DNA from: Ottelia alismoides | Taxonomy: Eukaryota; Streptophyta; Magnoliopsida; Alismatales; Hydrocharitaceae | Direction of reading: 5' to 3' | NCBI GenBank assembly: GCA_037367405.1 | Contig: JAZKJV010000086.1 | Span: 2,589,001-2,653,000 of the forward strand | DNA: 64,000 bases | Notes under the pieces: generated by a model | Told to the model about the DNA's origin: nothing | The model's input: only the letters and a program-made list of their open reading frames with translations | Databases searched by the model: none | Shown: positions 48,975 to 61,326 of the stretch, in pieces | How the letters are laid out: the number at the start of each line of letters is the position of its first letter | Numbering within the stretch: position 1 is the stretch's first letter | Position numbers and translations under genes: made by a program

Positions 48975-49203
48975 TGTAAAATCCCGTATTTTCTTTTTCC
49001 TAAAATCTGGAGTATTTTTGACATCCAAAAAATTCAAATAATCACGCCATTATGCAGATCTCATCGAGATCTTTCCAACGAGCCCAAGAACACCCAATTC
49101 TGATATTCCTAGCTCAAGTTATCGATGTTTTAAGTATAATAGTTGGGACCCATATATGGATCCGAACCATATCCGAAATTGCACCTATTTTCACCTCTCC
49201 CTC

Positions 49204-49211
49204 TATAAATA
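49204..49211 (+). promoter_or_regulatory. TATA box, C 3' LTR
   Basis: TATAAATA, the counterpart of 41189-41196. Confidence 0.6.
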
Positions 49212-50407
49212 GGATGTGATAGGCTACTCTCTCAAAGCCCTAGCCATCACCATCCTTCCCTCTCTTTGGAGCACCACCACCTTGGTCGATTTTATTGTCG
49301 GAGGGCCGACGTCGACGTCGGAGAAGGAGCTCCGATCGAAGATCCGCGACCACCATCACGTAGGAAAGCTCGAGGTCACCTTCGCACACGCATTCGTGCT
49401 ACAATCTAGAGACGAAAATATCATTTCCGTGTGAGAGGAGATCCCGAGGGAAGATGCTCGGAGGTAACGGTGTTATAATCTCCTCTTGCTGTTGGTTTCA
49501 TATGATTTTTGATCCTATGTCTAGAACATGCTTAGAGCCTTGATTTTTCTTATGATACAACTCATACATGGTTAACAAAGTTTTGCTCGCCCTGCTATTG
49601 GTTTCACAATCTGAGTTAGGTGTCAATATCAGAATTTTATTTGGTACCCTTCACCTTGATTTTGTTTAGTGGGTGAACAGTGGTCTGGAAATTTATGTAC
49701 CCTTCCCCAACGATGAGGTTTCCTTTTTTACCTTAAATTATTTTATAGCTTACGGTGATGTTCTACGCAACATAAGTAGAATAAAATTAGATGGATATGT
49801 AGTGACAATAACCATAATATTAATACGACTCTTCAAATGATTTCCTTTCGTTCGATGCTATGAATATGTTCTTCATCCATTCTTAGTAGGCTTGATGTAT
49901 CCATAGGAGATAATCCGGCATTCATGGAGCTAATGCCGTTACATATTATAAAAAAAACAAAGCATTAAACGACCTGCCCTCCACTAAACTCTTTTAATTT
50001 GTGCATGAGCCCCTTTTAATTTTGTGCATGTAACGTGTGCATGAGTCCATAATCCCCTATCAACATTTCCATTATTAATTACACACACGTCTATAATTGA
50101 TAACCAATTTATTATGTCGTATTGCTTGGCAACGAAACTGTTGTTGGTTGTTTATCATCCATAACACATTCAACAGTGATATCCCATGACTCACTTGCAG
50201 TATGCTTTTAAAAAAAGTCGATTATCATTAGCAAATGTTATCATTAAATCTCAGAGTTTAGGAAGTTGATCATTAATATGCTTTATCATATACCATTTAC
50301 GTCCAATTAAGGTGTACTTAAATCTGATACTAAATCCAACGTATTGCGATAACATACTTGGGATTTACCTTACAATAATATGATTAGTGATAAGTAAGAT
50401 GCCATAT

Positions 50408-50487
50408 TTTGGATAGTCTCCCTTTTATATAACCACTTGCTAGAACATTTGGATAGTCTCCCTTTTATATAACCACTTGCTAGAACA
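50408..50487 (+). repeat. 40-base tandem duplication in C 3' LTR
   Basis: Two adjacent copies (50408-50447 and 50448-50487) of a unit starting TTTGGATAGTCTCCC. The 5' LTR has one copy (near 42394), so the duplication arose in this LTR after insertion. Confidence 0.95.
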
Positions 50488-52100
50488 TGACCGTAAAGGA
50501 TAATACATGTTGCATCTTTATCTATCAGTACCACTAGATGATATAGTTTATGAAAATTGAGGTTGCACAATCATTTGCTTGGCTCTATAAGAATAATACG
50601 AGATTGTTTTCATTAGCAAGATCTTGTCAAAAATGCAAAAGGAGATAATATATAAAAGTTAAAAGATCAGATATTTTTGTCAACCATTAAAAATATCCTT
50701 GTTAGGATTATCATTGAAGTCACACTAAGAATATAAACCATGAGCTAGAGATTTGCATGTACCAATCAATAATTTCATTATTACGGGGAAGCTCTCATGG
50801 ATTAAATCATTTTTTTCTTATGAAGCTAGTAAAAAGTGTGAGAGACAATACCTAATGGCTAACGTTAGTACACGTATCCTTGTTCTACGGTTAAGGTTGA
50901 GTCAACACAATGATCCTCAGTTTAAGTGCAAATTTCTAATGTACTATCGGTGTTGTTTATGTTAGTGGTAACCGGATAAACGGAGTAGGAGTCTCAAGGG
51001 ATTGGGCATGCACCCTTGGGTCTCGGTTAGATGCCATGAAGGTCGCAACCCCAACGGACAAGTTGGATGACACGTTGTACCTAGCAGCCCGGTAGCATCT
51101 GGAGTCGCTCGACTGAGTAGGCAGGTGACGTGGTTGGCTTTCTTGGTTTCGCACTTATACACGATATTAAGACTTGAATTAAAATTTGATGTGACCGCAT
51201 CGAATTTTACTTCGAGTATTGTTATTGTGAGAGGTGTTCCGGGATGTGGTTTGAAGTTGGAGATATGGGATTGTAAATCTTTTCATATCTGATCAAGAAT
51301 AGATCCTTGAGAGTTACTCAAGAGAAATATAAAGTTCCCGCGCAGCGGAGAACTGCGAGTCGTGTACTTGCATGTGCTAAAATAAAACGAGAAATGATTA
51401 ATGATCGGATCCTTGAATTTATAATTGTATGCTATTGTGGACATTAACCAACTTGTAGAAATATCAAGAATAATGTGGTAGTACTTAATTATTATTTTTA
51501 TAAATAAATAGAATCCATGTCATCTAATGGAAATTAAAATGCCTTGGTGTTCTTTCTAAGTTCTACAATACATGCATATGCCATTAAATAAAGTCGAGTA
51601 TGCATTCTTTTCTTACCCTTATGTTAGTCATTATAGTGTTTATCTCGTTACTAGGCAATTGCTCATAACGTTACCCTCGTATGAACCCAACATGTGTACC
51701 TGAGCAACAACCGCCACAATAGCGATCTTTTGAAGAGATCGGACCTCCTACGTCATACTTGCACCAACCAGGGTGCGTTCTACTTAGAGTAACTTATTTA
51801 CTTCCGTATTATTTATGTTATTGTTGAGAGGTTTGTAATGAGATAGGAGAACTTTTTCTACAGGTTTATAGTTATGTGATGTATCTCATTCTATATTGAT
51901 GATCATTATCAATGAGAATGGATGTTGCATTTTCTTTCTATTTTATACTATTCTCCTGTTGTTATTTATATTTCAAATGTTGATTATTGTGCATAAGATG
52001 GTTTGCTGAGTATCACAGATCATGGGCGTATTTGGACCGTAGGTCCGATGCTCCCGTCTCGTCAGTTTTGGTAGCCGGAAGGGCGGGGCGTCATAGTGTT

Positions 52101-53086
52101 CGCACCATGTCTACTTGGAAAATGAAGCTAATCCCTCTCATGAGTTCCAACGTCGGTTGAATCCAAATTTACGAGAGGTAGTGAAGAAGGAGATAGAAAA
52201 ATGGTGCAACGCGGGTTTTATTTATCCCATCTCCGACTCCAAATGGGTGGCCCCAATCCATGTGGTACCGAAAAAGTTAAGAATTTAGACGACCACCAAT
52301 GAAGATAGAGAGGAGATCGTGACACGAGTACCCATGTCGTGGCGCGTATGTGTGGATTACATACGCCTGAATGCTGCGGCAAAGAAGGATCATTTCCCCT
52401 ACCATTCATTGATCATATCTTAGAGAGACTAGTAGGGAAAGAATTCTTCTGCTTTTTAGACGGGTTCTCAGACTCCAATCAAGTACCCATAGCTCCTGAG
52501 GACTAGGAAAAGACCACATTTACATGCCCCTTTGGTACCTATGCTTTCAGGCGCATGCCCTTCGGGTTATGCAATGCTCCCTGGTACATTTCAAAGGTGC
52601 ATGATTGCTGTATTCGCCGAAATGGTCGGTGAATTCCTGAAAGTCTTCAATGATGACTTCTCGGTCCACGGCGATTCCTTCGATTCCTGTCTTAAGAATA
52701 TGTACCGAGTCCTCAAAAGATGTTGTAAGGTCAATCTGGTGCTCTCCTGGGAGAAAAGTTACTTCATGATTACTGAGGGCATTGTGTTAGGGCATGCCAT
52801 CTCCAAAAAAGGAATGGAGGTTGACCCTTCTAAGGTGGATGTGATCAGACGACTCCAACCACTAACCAACATAAAACAGTTGCGGCCTTTCCTCGGGCAT
52901 GTCAGATTTTATCGAAGATTTATCGAAGATTTCTCTAAGATTGCCCGACCGCTAACTGAGCTTTTATGCAAGGACATAGAGTTTATTGTGGATCACAAAT
53001 GTCTCAAGGCCTTTAAGATAATACAAGGAATGATCATGGACGCCCCGATCCTATAAGCCCATGATTGGTCTCTGCCTTTTGAGATC
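52101..53086 (+). pseudogene. Athila-like RT core (H), interrupted on both sides
   Basis: Starts with HHVYLENEANP and RRLNPNLREVVKKEIEKW (with 52101 joined to 40958), then FIYPISDSKWVAPIHVVPKK and WRVCVDYIRLNA. Several stops follow (52267, 52420 region). An open stretch at 52532-53056 encodes the Athila palm and connection: GTFQRCM, FNDDFSV (the usual motif is FMDDFS; here Asn precedes the Asp pair), ILGH-type VLGHAISKKGMEVD, RFYRRFIEDFSKI. A TAA (53054-53056) precedes HDWSLPFEI. D is inserted after AGATC (53082-53086). Confidence 0.9.
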
Positions 53087-56000
53087 TGATGAATACCCAT
53101 TCATCACTCTTTATTCTTATATTTTAGCTACAAAAACCTTTGCAAATGCATGTATATTCATGTAAATACAAATAATTATCAAAAGCATGCATTGTATAAA
53201 GTTTAATAATTAGCATGTTTTTGTGCAAAAATAAAAGAATAAAGATTAAAAAGAAAAAGAGGGAAATATTTAGAATAAATATTGAGCAACCTAACCCAAG
53301 GGAGGGCTCAACATGGGTCTGACCGCATAAAAGCCAAAGTAGAGGGAGATAGGGGCTCATGTGTGTAAATATATATGTAAATTAAAATAAAAGTATTTTC
53401 CTCACAAAAATAGGCTTGTAAATATTTGTATATATTTATAAGTATAAAATCAATATAAAAATATAAAAATTAAAAAGAAACCAAAAATATCATTCATGTA
53501 CATAATCACCTTGTACATAGTTTCCATCATCCCTATTTATTTATCCTTATAAATAAATAAAAGTAATCTCCAAAATTTTTGTAAATATTCTATAGTATAT
53601 AGTGTAAATAAATAAATAAAACAATTAAAACAAAAACAAAATAAAAATAACAAAATTAAAAACACAAAAATATATTGTAAATATACCAAGTATATAAATG
53701 TATATGTGTATTTATTTCACCTATGTATATAAATAATTAAAAATAAAATAAAAATCTATTTTTATTCCTTATTCTATAATGAAAATAAATAAAATATAAA
53801 AGGGGAATAAAATTGTACAAAAATAACAATTAAAAATCAAAAATTAAAAATCCCATATAGTGTACATATACCTATATATAACATATTATGTATATACCTC
53901 TTTTTTATTTCGAAAAAATTATTAAAAATCACTAAAAAATAGAAAAAAATAAAATAAAAATATTTCATGTTTTAAGTTTTCACTAAATCGACCATTTGCT
54001 ACCCTTAATTTTAATTTCAAAAACCAGCCACGTGGCCGCTTCCTACTGGTCCTGGGATTGTTGACCGCCCGGTCAACTACCCCCCCCACCAGGACCACTT
54101 CTCACGGGCTTGGGCGCCCGACTCGATTTCCCTAATTTCTAGCGCCTAAACCCGATTGACTCTTACCTAAACACCGGGTCAGATCCGTCCACGACACATC
54201 CATCACCCTCGCCGGAGCCTTCGCCTTGGGATCCGCGCTCCAAATTGCCCTACCCGCACGCCTCTTTCCGGACCCTCCATGATATATATTCCTAGCTCCG
54301 CCACCTCGAATCTCATCTTTGGCCACTCGATTCCACCTCCCGTGAGCTCCATTGCGTAGGCGAGAGTGACAGCTTGTCCCCCGTGGTGTCGAAGCGAGGA
54401 GAGGAAGCGAGACCATCGATCCGGCGAGCTTCGCCGCCGTTGCTCCGCCACCAGCTGGAGCTCGAGCCTCGGAGGGAGACGCTCTTCAAGGCGAAGACCC
54501 AGAGCTTCCTAAGCTCGTCCCCAGTCTACTTATCCACCCAGGTAATCTCGTAGGACTTTCTTTTTCTTGGATTTTACATTTTGCCCAAATCGCCGCTCCA
54601 CCGCATTTTCGCCGATTCCGACCGCTCCATAGATAGACTCGATCATCGGAATCCACAGTCATCCTCGCCTCCTTCCCGCGCATCTTCTCCACACCTCCAT
54701 CCAACCCAGCTCGCACAGGAGCTGGGATTCGAGCTCCACCGTCCCCCTTCGTCGGAGCTCGTCCACATTGCCGCATCGTTCACCGTCACCCCGCCTAACC
54801 GGGTCGAGGCAGTTTGCCCTCGACCTGTGAGCCTTCTGGATTGTTTTGCAGGTTGAATGAAGGCCATCTGAGGTCCTTCGACTTCAAGCCAGGAGGCACA
54901 GCTCCGCCGACCTCGTCAGAGCTCCTCTGAGCTCGGCTGGGTCATCGAAGACCCCCATCCGACGCGGAGGCCCACGCCAGACCTTCCCCGATCACCAGCG
55001 CCCCGCGAGGAGGTCAGGAGCGCACGCACTGGGCCGACGAAGTTCGCCGGCCACCTGTTCTTCCTCGACCTCCAGATGCCGTCCGATCATCCCGCTCGCT
55101 CCAGGTCCATCTGGGCCGTCCGTTCAGGAGCAGCAACACCCATTCGATCTGAGCAGGAGAGATCTGAACCGTCCGATGCTTGAGGGTTAGCCGCAGAGAG
55201 CCATACCCGTCCGATGCACCACGTGGCTTAACCTTCATCGTCAGATTCGCAAGAGGAGCCTAGCAGTGGTGCGCCCGCTATTCCCAGCCGTCAGATGATC
55301 CACGTGCCCGCCATCCAGCCACTCTATTAATAAAGGGTAAATTACCCTTAGGCCCTCCTGTTTATTTCTTTTAGCATTTAGTCCTGTAAATACCAAGTGT
55401 AGTTGTCGAGTTTTTGGTACATTTGCATTAGGGACCTCGCACTTTATTTTCCCTTGCACTTATGCCCCTGTGCGTTGTATGACACGTGCATCGACACGTG
55501 AATTTTCTGGTTTATTTGCAATATAGGCCTTGTAGTTCTGGATGTTATCAGTTGAATGAAAGTTTTTGTTTATTTGCATTTATACCCCTGTGCGTGAAAC
55601 TTTTGAGCATGTGCGTTTATTTTTGGGTATTTTGCAGATAAGCCCCTGGACTTTTGGTACCTGTTACCAATAAGCCCTCAGAACTTATTTTTCTGACATT
55701 TGGGTCCCTGAGTGCCTCAGGCACGTGCGACGTACGTGACTTCCTGGGTTAATTGCACCAGACCCCCCAGACTCTTGGGTATTTGCACTTTGGTCCTTGT
55801 GCACAGTGCCCCTCCTTATTTTTGAATAAAATAGCAAAACACCTCCAAATCCAACGAAAATTGGATACATTGGCTCCTGCCATGGTGTAAAATTTTCAAG
55901 GATTTTTGAGGACATTTTTGTTTTCATTTGATATTTTTAAAAATCCAAAAAACTTTCTATTTTCTTCACTGTCTAACTTTAAAAATCAAAAAAAATATTA

Positions 56001-56757
56001 AATAGTGTCAAATAAAATTACAAAAAAATTGTCCACTGTCTATTTTGTTGTGTTTGATTTTCTAGCCAATTTTGGCTATTTTTCATTACTAAAAACCACT
56101 AAAAATCGAAAAACACTAAAATTTTTAGAAAAATTCTAGTAAATCAATTAAAAAGCCAAAAACAATAAAATAGGTGCCTAAATTTTCCTTATTTTCTCCT
56201 CTTCACAGGAAAATTGCCTCCCAGCTATTTTGGGCCTTTAGATATTTTATCTAGGCCCTTTTAGCTCGACTGGACAGTACCTTTCATTTCAGTCAACCTT
56301 TTGATTTTAGAAAATTAAATAAACATCAGAAAATTCTCAAAAATTCACCAAAAACACTAAAAATTATAAAACACATAAAAATATTTTTGTTTGAATTTTT
56401 GGTTGTTTTTTTGCTTTTAATAAATTGTTGAATTGTGTGTTTGTTTACTCGCCTTATTTCCTTAACACATTAAAAAATCCAAAAAATATAAAATAATTAA
56501 AAACCACCAAAAATATTTTCTTCTTTTATTTTATCTCTCTTTCTGACTACTTCGTAGGCCGCAAGGCCAACCCGTGCTCCTTGAGTTCGACCCTGGTCGC
56601 TATACCAGGTTAAATAAATAGCAAGACCGTTATTTCGCATTTTGATTGAGTTTTATCTATTTTAGTGGTCTATTCTTCTTGATCTAGCCTAGCTGAGTGG
56701 TTGAGGTCGCAACGACCATTTGTGTACCTTTACCTTAGTCGCTCAGTGCGCTCGTCA
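53087..56757 (+). repeat. 5' LTR of D
   Basis: 3,671 bases, starting TGATGAATACC and ending GCTCGTCA. The first kilobase is very A/T-rich (about 53380-54000), the middle is C/G-rich (about 54030-55300), and the end is again A/T-rich. ORFs in the GC-rich part occur on both strands without recognisable product. Confidence 0.9.
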
Positions 56758-56760
56758 GAA

Positions 56761-56778
56761 TGGCGCCGTTGCCGGGGA
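56761..56778 (+). promoter_or_regulatory. D primer binding site, tRNA-Asp
   Basis: TGGCGCCGTTGCCGGGGA, three bases after the LTR, complementary to the 3' end of plant tRNA-Asp. Typical for Athila elements and intact here. Confidence 0.92.
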
Positions 56779-58135
56779 GCACGGCTTAGTAGTTGATTTA
56801 ATTCTCTCTGCAGTTTCTTTTTACGGCTTTTTGTATAGATTTCTGTAGCTATATTTCTTCTAACATTCTTTAAATAATCTGGTTTGACACTCTTGTGTTT
56901 GTTTTCTTGCGAGGGCCCGAGGATCGAGGTGGCTTCTTTGGAAGCCGACGCAACCGCGAGAGTCGGAGGCGGCTCTTTTCTTCACAGAGCCGCAGGAGAG
57001 CGCGAGGAGCAAGCAGGAGTGCAGGAGCCGCGGAATAGCTGTGGATTAGCGTAGTTTAGATTAGAATTTATTTCCCGTATATTTGAACGGTTGTAATAAT
57101 ACAGGTACATTTAAGAGACAGTTGGACTCTCGGGTCTGTTTCGCCGAGCACCGGTGTGCTCGGGGGACCCTTTAGATTTTTCGCGGTTTTTACGCGGTTT
57201 TTCTCTTACTGCCTTTTCCGGTTTCACGCGGATTTCTGAGCCTCTAGCCGTAGGATTTTCTGCTTGATTGTGACGTAATTCATAGGATCCAAACACCCTA
57301 ATATAATTGCCTGTTCCTATAGTGCGGTAATTGGACCTATAATAAAAATAATAATAAAATAGCCGTTCCATCACCTCCGAGCCTACGCGCCGCGAGCCCA
57401 CCCCGTCAAGCGCTACTCCTGAACTCGACCTGTCGAGAAGAGGAGGGTGGGTCTAGACCGGACTCTTTGGATTGGAGGTTGGTGGTCGGCTAGCCGTTCT
57501 TTCGAGTAGCACTGCTGTTTAGGGACTCGGCTTTCCGCCTGCACCATTTAGGTAGTTTATTTCCTGTCTTTCAATTCTGCGCGGATCACTTTGCATGTAG
57601 ACTGCTGGAGTCAGGTACGCATTTCTATCTCTGCATGCATCATTGATTTCTCGCGCATCGGCTTTTCGTCTTCTCCCCCCTGTTTTGGATTAAATAACCA
57701 GGAGAATCGAAAAATTCGTTAGGCCTTTGTTTTCATTGAAAAATATTAAAAAAGAAAAACCATAAAATTGGGACTGGCTAAGACTATTGACCCTAAAAGA
57801 CACTCACCTTAAAAATTTGTCTTGGGGAGAGCAACCCCCTCATTGTTTGGTTTGCTTGCGCGAGAGAGTGACCCGCACCCTAGGTAGAGCCCTCCGGTGC
57901 TATTTCTAGCTGATTACCGACTCTTCCGTGCGGGCCAGTCGGTTGGAGTAGCATCGGGTATCCCAGCAGGTCACGTAAGCGCTCTGATAGATTGTTTGTT
58001 CACCTAATAAAAACTGACAAGATAATCTGACCGAGCCTTCATGGTCTTCAGCTCGTGTTGCGTTGGTGAACAGAGGGGTTTGCATTTTGATCATAGTTTC
58101 TCCAGATCCCATCCGCACTACTCAACTAGATCACG
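56779..58135 (+). other. D leader
   Basis: 1.36 kb between PBS and gag, with patches like the H leader (for example 57766-57840). No coding function is visible. Confidence 0.7.
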
Positions 58136-60619
58136 ATGATGGGTAGACGCTCTCTTAGGCAACCGCTGGTTGCACCGCTTTCGGGCACGTCTACCCAGTC
58201 ATCTAGGTTGGCCCGCGAGAGCCGAGACCAGTTCTCCGAGCCCGAGTATGATTCCGCCCTGTTCCCCCTCGACCCCCTTTCTTTCGGTTCTGAGAGATAT
58301 GAGCCAGAGGAGAGACTCACAGATTTGACAGCACCTGAGTTTGGCTCATTTGATTTTGCAGACGCCATGGCCGACAGTTCTGAGGATCACCCCGGAGGTC
58401 CACGAGGAGAGCAGCATTTTGTCCTGGACCAGGGTTCGATCAACTCCACCCTGATCGCCTCCCTCGAGTCAGTGCAGCAGCAACTGAGGGATCAGGGAGC
58501 TTTCATGATGGACATGAGGCGAGAGTTTGAGCAGTTGAGAGCCAACCGCGGAGGAGGAGCAGGAGGAGGCCCCGCCGATCCGGCAGCAGGAGGAGGACCT
58601 GATGATCCTGCAGCCGGAGGTGGTGGAGCAGGCGGAGCAGGAGGAGCACCACCACCACCACTTAGATCGATGCGGGAGAACCACAATCCCGGGTCGACCT
58701 TGACACACAGCTGGGTGGTACTTCCAGCGATCGTGGGGGACTTCAAGTTCCCCCCGAACACCTTGCAGCTTCTTCCGCGATTCCACGGCTTAGCGATAGA
58801 GGAGCCTCATCTCCACCTGCAGGAGTTTGAGATGATTTGCAGCACTGTCCACGATCGTCAGGTGGACCAGGATACGATCAGGATGATTGCCTTCCCCTTT
58901 TCCTTAGCAGACAAAGCAGCCACCTGGCTGAAGCATTTGGGGAAGTTCGTTTACACCTGGGAGCAGCTCCGCACCGAGTACTTCAACAAGTACTATCCAC
59001 TCGGGCGGACCAATGCAGCGAGAGCCCTCATCAGCAACTTCTCCATGCTCCCCAACGAGCAATTCCATGAGGCAAGGGAGAGGTTCCGTGAGCTTACTGA
59101 CCGATGCCCGCACCATGATATCTCGAAGCCGAACCTTGTGCAGAGCTTCTTCAGCGGGCTGACACCAGAGCTCCAGGGCTTGGTGAATGCTTCTTGTGGC
59201 GGGTCTTACTTCGCCAAGGATCACGACCAGGTCTGGCACATCTACGAGGAGATGGCCGAGAACTACATGGTGATGTCCCAGACCAGGTTGTACACTCAGG
59301 GCAGACCCCAGCAGCCAGGACCCGTGCAGTACCAGAGGATAACACGGGTCGACGCCGGTCCATCCAGTTCATCCGCAGTTGCAGCAGCACAGGCAGAGTC
59401 GTCCGCTGCGGATATGCGTATTATCAGCGAGAAGTTGGATCAGATGGAGCTGATCGAGAAGAAGCAGTGCCAGGGTATCACGCAGATGGAGCAGATGGCA
59501 CAAACTCTGAGCGACATGAAGACCCAGCTCATGTGTCTCCAGGAGGCACAGACGGCTTCACAGCCCCGTCTTCAGTCGCGAGGCGATACCGGCGGCAGCA
59601 GCAGCTCGTCCCAGCGCTCCAGCTCCTTTCAGTAGCCTAGACAGGTTCACCTTGTACAGGCGGAGCCGTACCAGCCGCAGCAGCCCTCCTACCAGTCACC
59701 ACCATCTCCAGACATGCAGATGGTGGTATACCAGCCAGATCAGCCTCTGGCAGTACTCCCGCCAGCCCAGTACGACGCCGAGCCATGTCAACGGGATTTG
59801 GTATGACCGTCCCCAGCCTGGGATCCGACGAGACCATCCCGGATTCAGGTGGGGGAGTGGAGGTACCCAGCCCCAGCAGCAATCATCCGGTCAGGGTGGG
59901 CAGTATAGCCAGCAGAGAGATCACCAGCAGCAGCATCCCCCAGCCTACCAGCCACACCAGCAGTCATCTTTCGTTCCTCGTCCCTATCAGCAGCAGGGAC
60001 AGTCTTGGAGACGTGAGCAGCAGGCTCACCAGCCACACCAGCAGCAGCATCCTTCCTCCTACCCGCTCTCAGCAGCAGCAGCACCAGTTCCAGCAGCCTC
60101 ATTACCAGAGAGGCTACCCGTCGGGCCCCCATGAGAGCTCCACCTTGGACGACGTAGCCCGCCTCCTCACGGACCAACAGGCTACATTTGGACGGGAGAT
60201 GGACGAGTTCCGCCAGGAGATGCGGGACCTGATGAGAGGGAAGGCCACCATCCCTGCACAGATAGAGCCGAATCCGAATAGCCTGAAGAGGAAGTCTGAG
60301 CAGGTAGTTGACACTGAGCATACCACTCCTAGTGATCCATTTGATGATATATCTTCAGATCTGTTTGATGCTGATTTTGTTACACTTAGGAGCGGTAGAG
60401 CACCAGCAGTTGGCGCCTCATCTGAGCGACTACTCGAGGATCCACCCAGGGCGCCAGATGAGGAGGAGGAGAGCGATACTGAGGCCGCACACGATGATGA
60501 TGGTGGTACTGATGCCACCAAGGATGCTGATTCCACCGGCGGTACTGAGGCCGCCGCTTCACTAGTTCGAGGAGGTGGTGCTGATGCCACCAGAGTAGCC
60601 GAGCCAGCCAGCGGTACTG
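58136..60619 (+). pseudogene. D Athila-like gag, lightly damaged
   Basis: 499-codon open frame 58136-59635. The N-terminus is acidic and Ser-rich; a Gly/Ala/Pro-rich linker sits at about residues 139-175. The gag core runs at about 200-380: LQLLPRFHGLAIEEPHLHL, DKAATWLKHL, FNKYYPLGRT, ARERFRELTDRCPHHDI, GGSYFAKD. A coiled-coil-like region lies at 415-470. After a TAG (59633-59635) the same frame continues, then shifts by one near 59785 (NGIWYDRPQPG) into a Gln-rich stretch, and again near 60060. The final part (to 60648) has LDDVARLLTDQQATFGREMD and NPNSLKRKSEQ, then an acidic tail with TEAA/TDAT repeats that runs into LTR sequence. Gag would form the particle and bind element RNA. Confidence 0.9.
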
Positions 60620-60626
60620 AGGCCGC
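60481..60626 (+). repeat. Degenerate minisatellite at the end of D gag
   Basis: The word GAGGCCGC recurs at 60481, 60547 and 60619 with periods of 66 and 72 bases and encodes the TEAA repeats. The last copy spans the deletion junction with the 3' LTR. Confidence 0.75.
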
Positions 60627-60821
60627 AAGGCCAACCCGTGCTCCTTGAGTTCGACCCTGGTCGCTATACCAGGTTAAATAAATAACAAGACCGCTATTTC
60701 GCATTTTGATTGAGTTTTATCTATTTTAGTGGTCTATTCTTCTTGATCGAGCCTAACTGAGTGGTTGAGGTCGCAACGACCATTTATGTACCTTTACCTT
60801 AGTCGCTCAGTGCGCTCGTCA
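60620..60821 (+). repeat. Truncated 3' LTR of D (last 202 bases)
   Basis: Matches 56556-56757 with few differences and the same length, and is followed by the TSD AGATC. Its first seven bases, AGGCCGC, are common to gag and the LTR, which marks the deletion point. Confidence 0.95.
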
Positions 60822-60826
60822 AGATC

Positions 60827-61326
60827 ATGATAAATGCCTCAGACTTTGCTGTTGGGGATATGTTAGGACATAGGAGGGATGACGTCCCGTTCACCATACA
60901 CTACGCAAGCAAAGTGCTCGATACTTCTCAGTGTAATTATACAGTTACAGAAATGGAGATGCTTGCGGTAGTGTTTGCCTTGGATAAATTCAGATCCCAT
61001 TTAATTGGATCCAAGGTAATTGTGCTCACAGACCATACAACGCTATGGTACTTAATGGAAAAGAAGGACACGAAGATACATCTTCTTAGGTGGATTCTAC
61101 TTATCCAGGAGTTTGATTTGGACATTCATGATAAACCTGAAAAGAAGAACGTAGTAGCTGATCACCTCTCCCGTCTCGAGGATCTTAATGTTTCTGATGA
61201 TACGCCGACTCGAGATCCCTTTCTAGACGAGTCGATTTTTGTTATCGACTCACTCCCTTGGTACATCAATATCGTGAACTATCTTGTCTCCAAGAAGGTC
61301 CTGAAGATTGGCCCAAGAACCACATA
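60827..61326 (+). pseudogene. Athila-like RNase H (H)
   Basis: Directly continues the RT frame across D. 166 open codons: [14 protein letters not shown] (RNase H catalytic Asp), [19 protein letters not shown] with [33 protein letters not shown], and [16 protein letters not shown] with [12 protein letters not shown] at its end. This is the best preserved part of H. A TAG (61325-61327) follows. Confidence 0.9.

Larger units (their letters stand above)
40959..52095 (+). mobile_element. C: complete but defective Ty3 element, Tekay-like chromovirus
   Basis: 11.1 kb with LTRs 40959-44051 and 48975-52095 and TSD GTGTT (40954-40958 and 52096-52100). The PBS is tRNA-iMet. Domain order gag, protease, RT, RNase H, integrase, chromodomain is Ty3. 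The C-terminal VKVLW...EEATWEPE motif points to the Tekay (Del) chromoviruses. The LTRs differ by roughly 4 percent in the first 240 bases by eye, so it is of intermediate age. It carries several stops and frameshifts and is inserted in RT of H. Confidence 0.95.
48975..52095 (+). repeat. 3' LTR of C
   Basis: 3,121 bases, starting TGTAAAATCCCG and ending GGCGTCATA (CACA in the 5' copy), then the TSD GTGTT (52096-52100). It has a 40-base tandem duplication absent from the 5' LTR. Confidence 0.93.
53087..60821 (+). mobile_element. D: Athila-like element with internal deletion, nested in H
   Basis: 7.7 kb, TSD AGATC (53082-53086 and 60822-60826). It has a full 5' LTR (53087-56757), an intact tRNA-Asp PBS, a leader and gag, but only the last 202 bases of the 3' LTR. 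Pol, the PPT and most of the 3' LTR are deleted between gag and LTR. An element without a 3' U3 could not have transposed, so the deletion came after insertion. D belongs to the same broad lineage as H (LTR start, PBS, gag) but is clearly diverged and less decayed. Confidence 0.92.

Noticed and set aside
54132..54867. Overlapping ORFs on both strands in the D LTR
   Set aside because: GC-rich composition lengthens chance frames; no conserved domain and no counterpart in the H LTR.
58469..58786. Antisense Cys/Ser/Pro-rich ORFs opposite D gag, and similar ones opposite H gag, C integrase and B pol
   Set aside because: Shadow frames of clearly identified sense domains.
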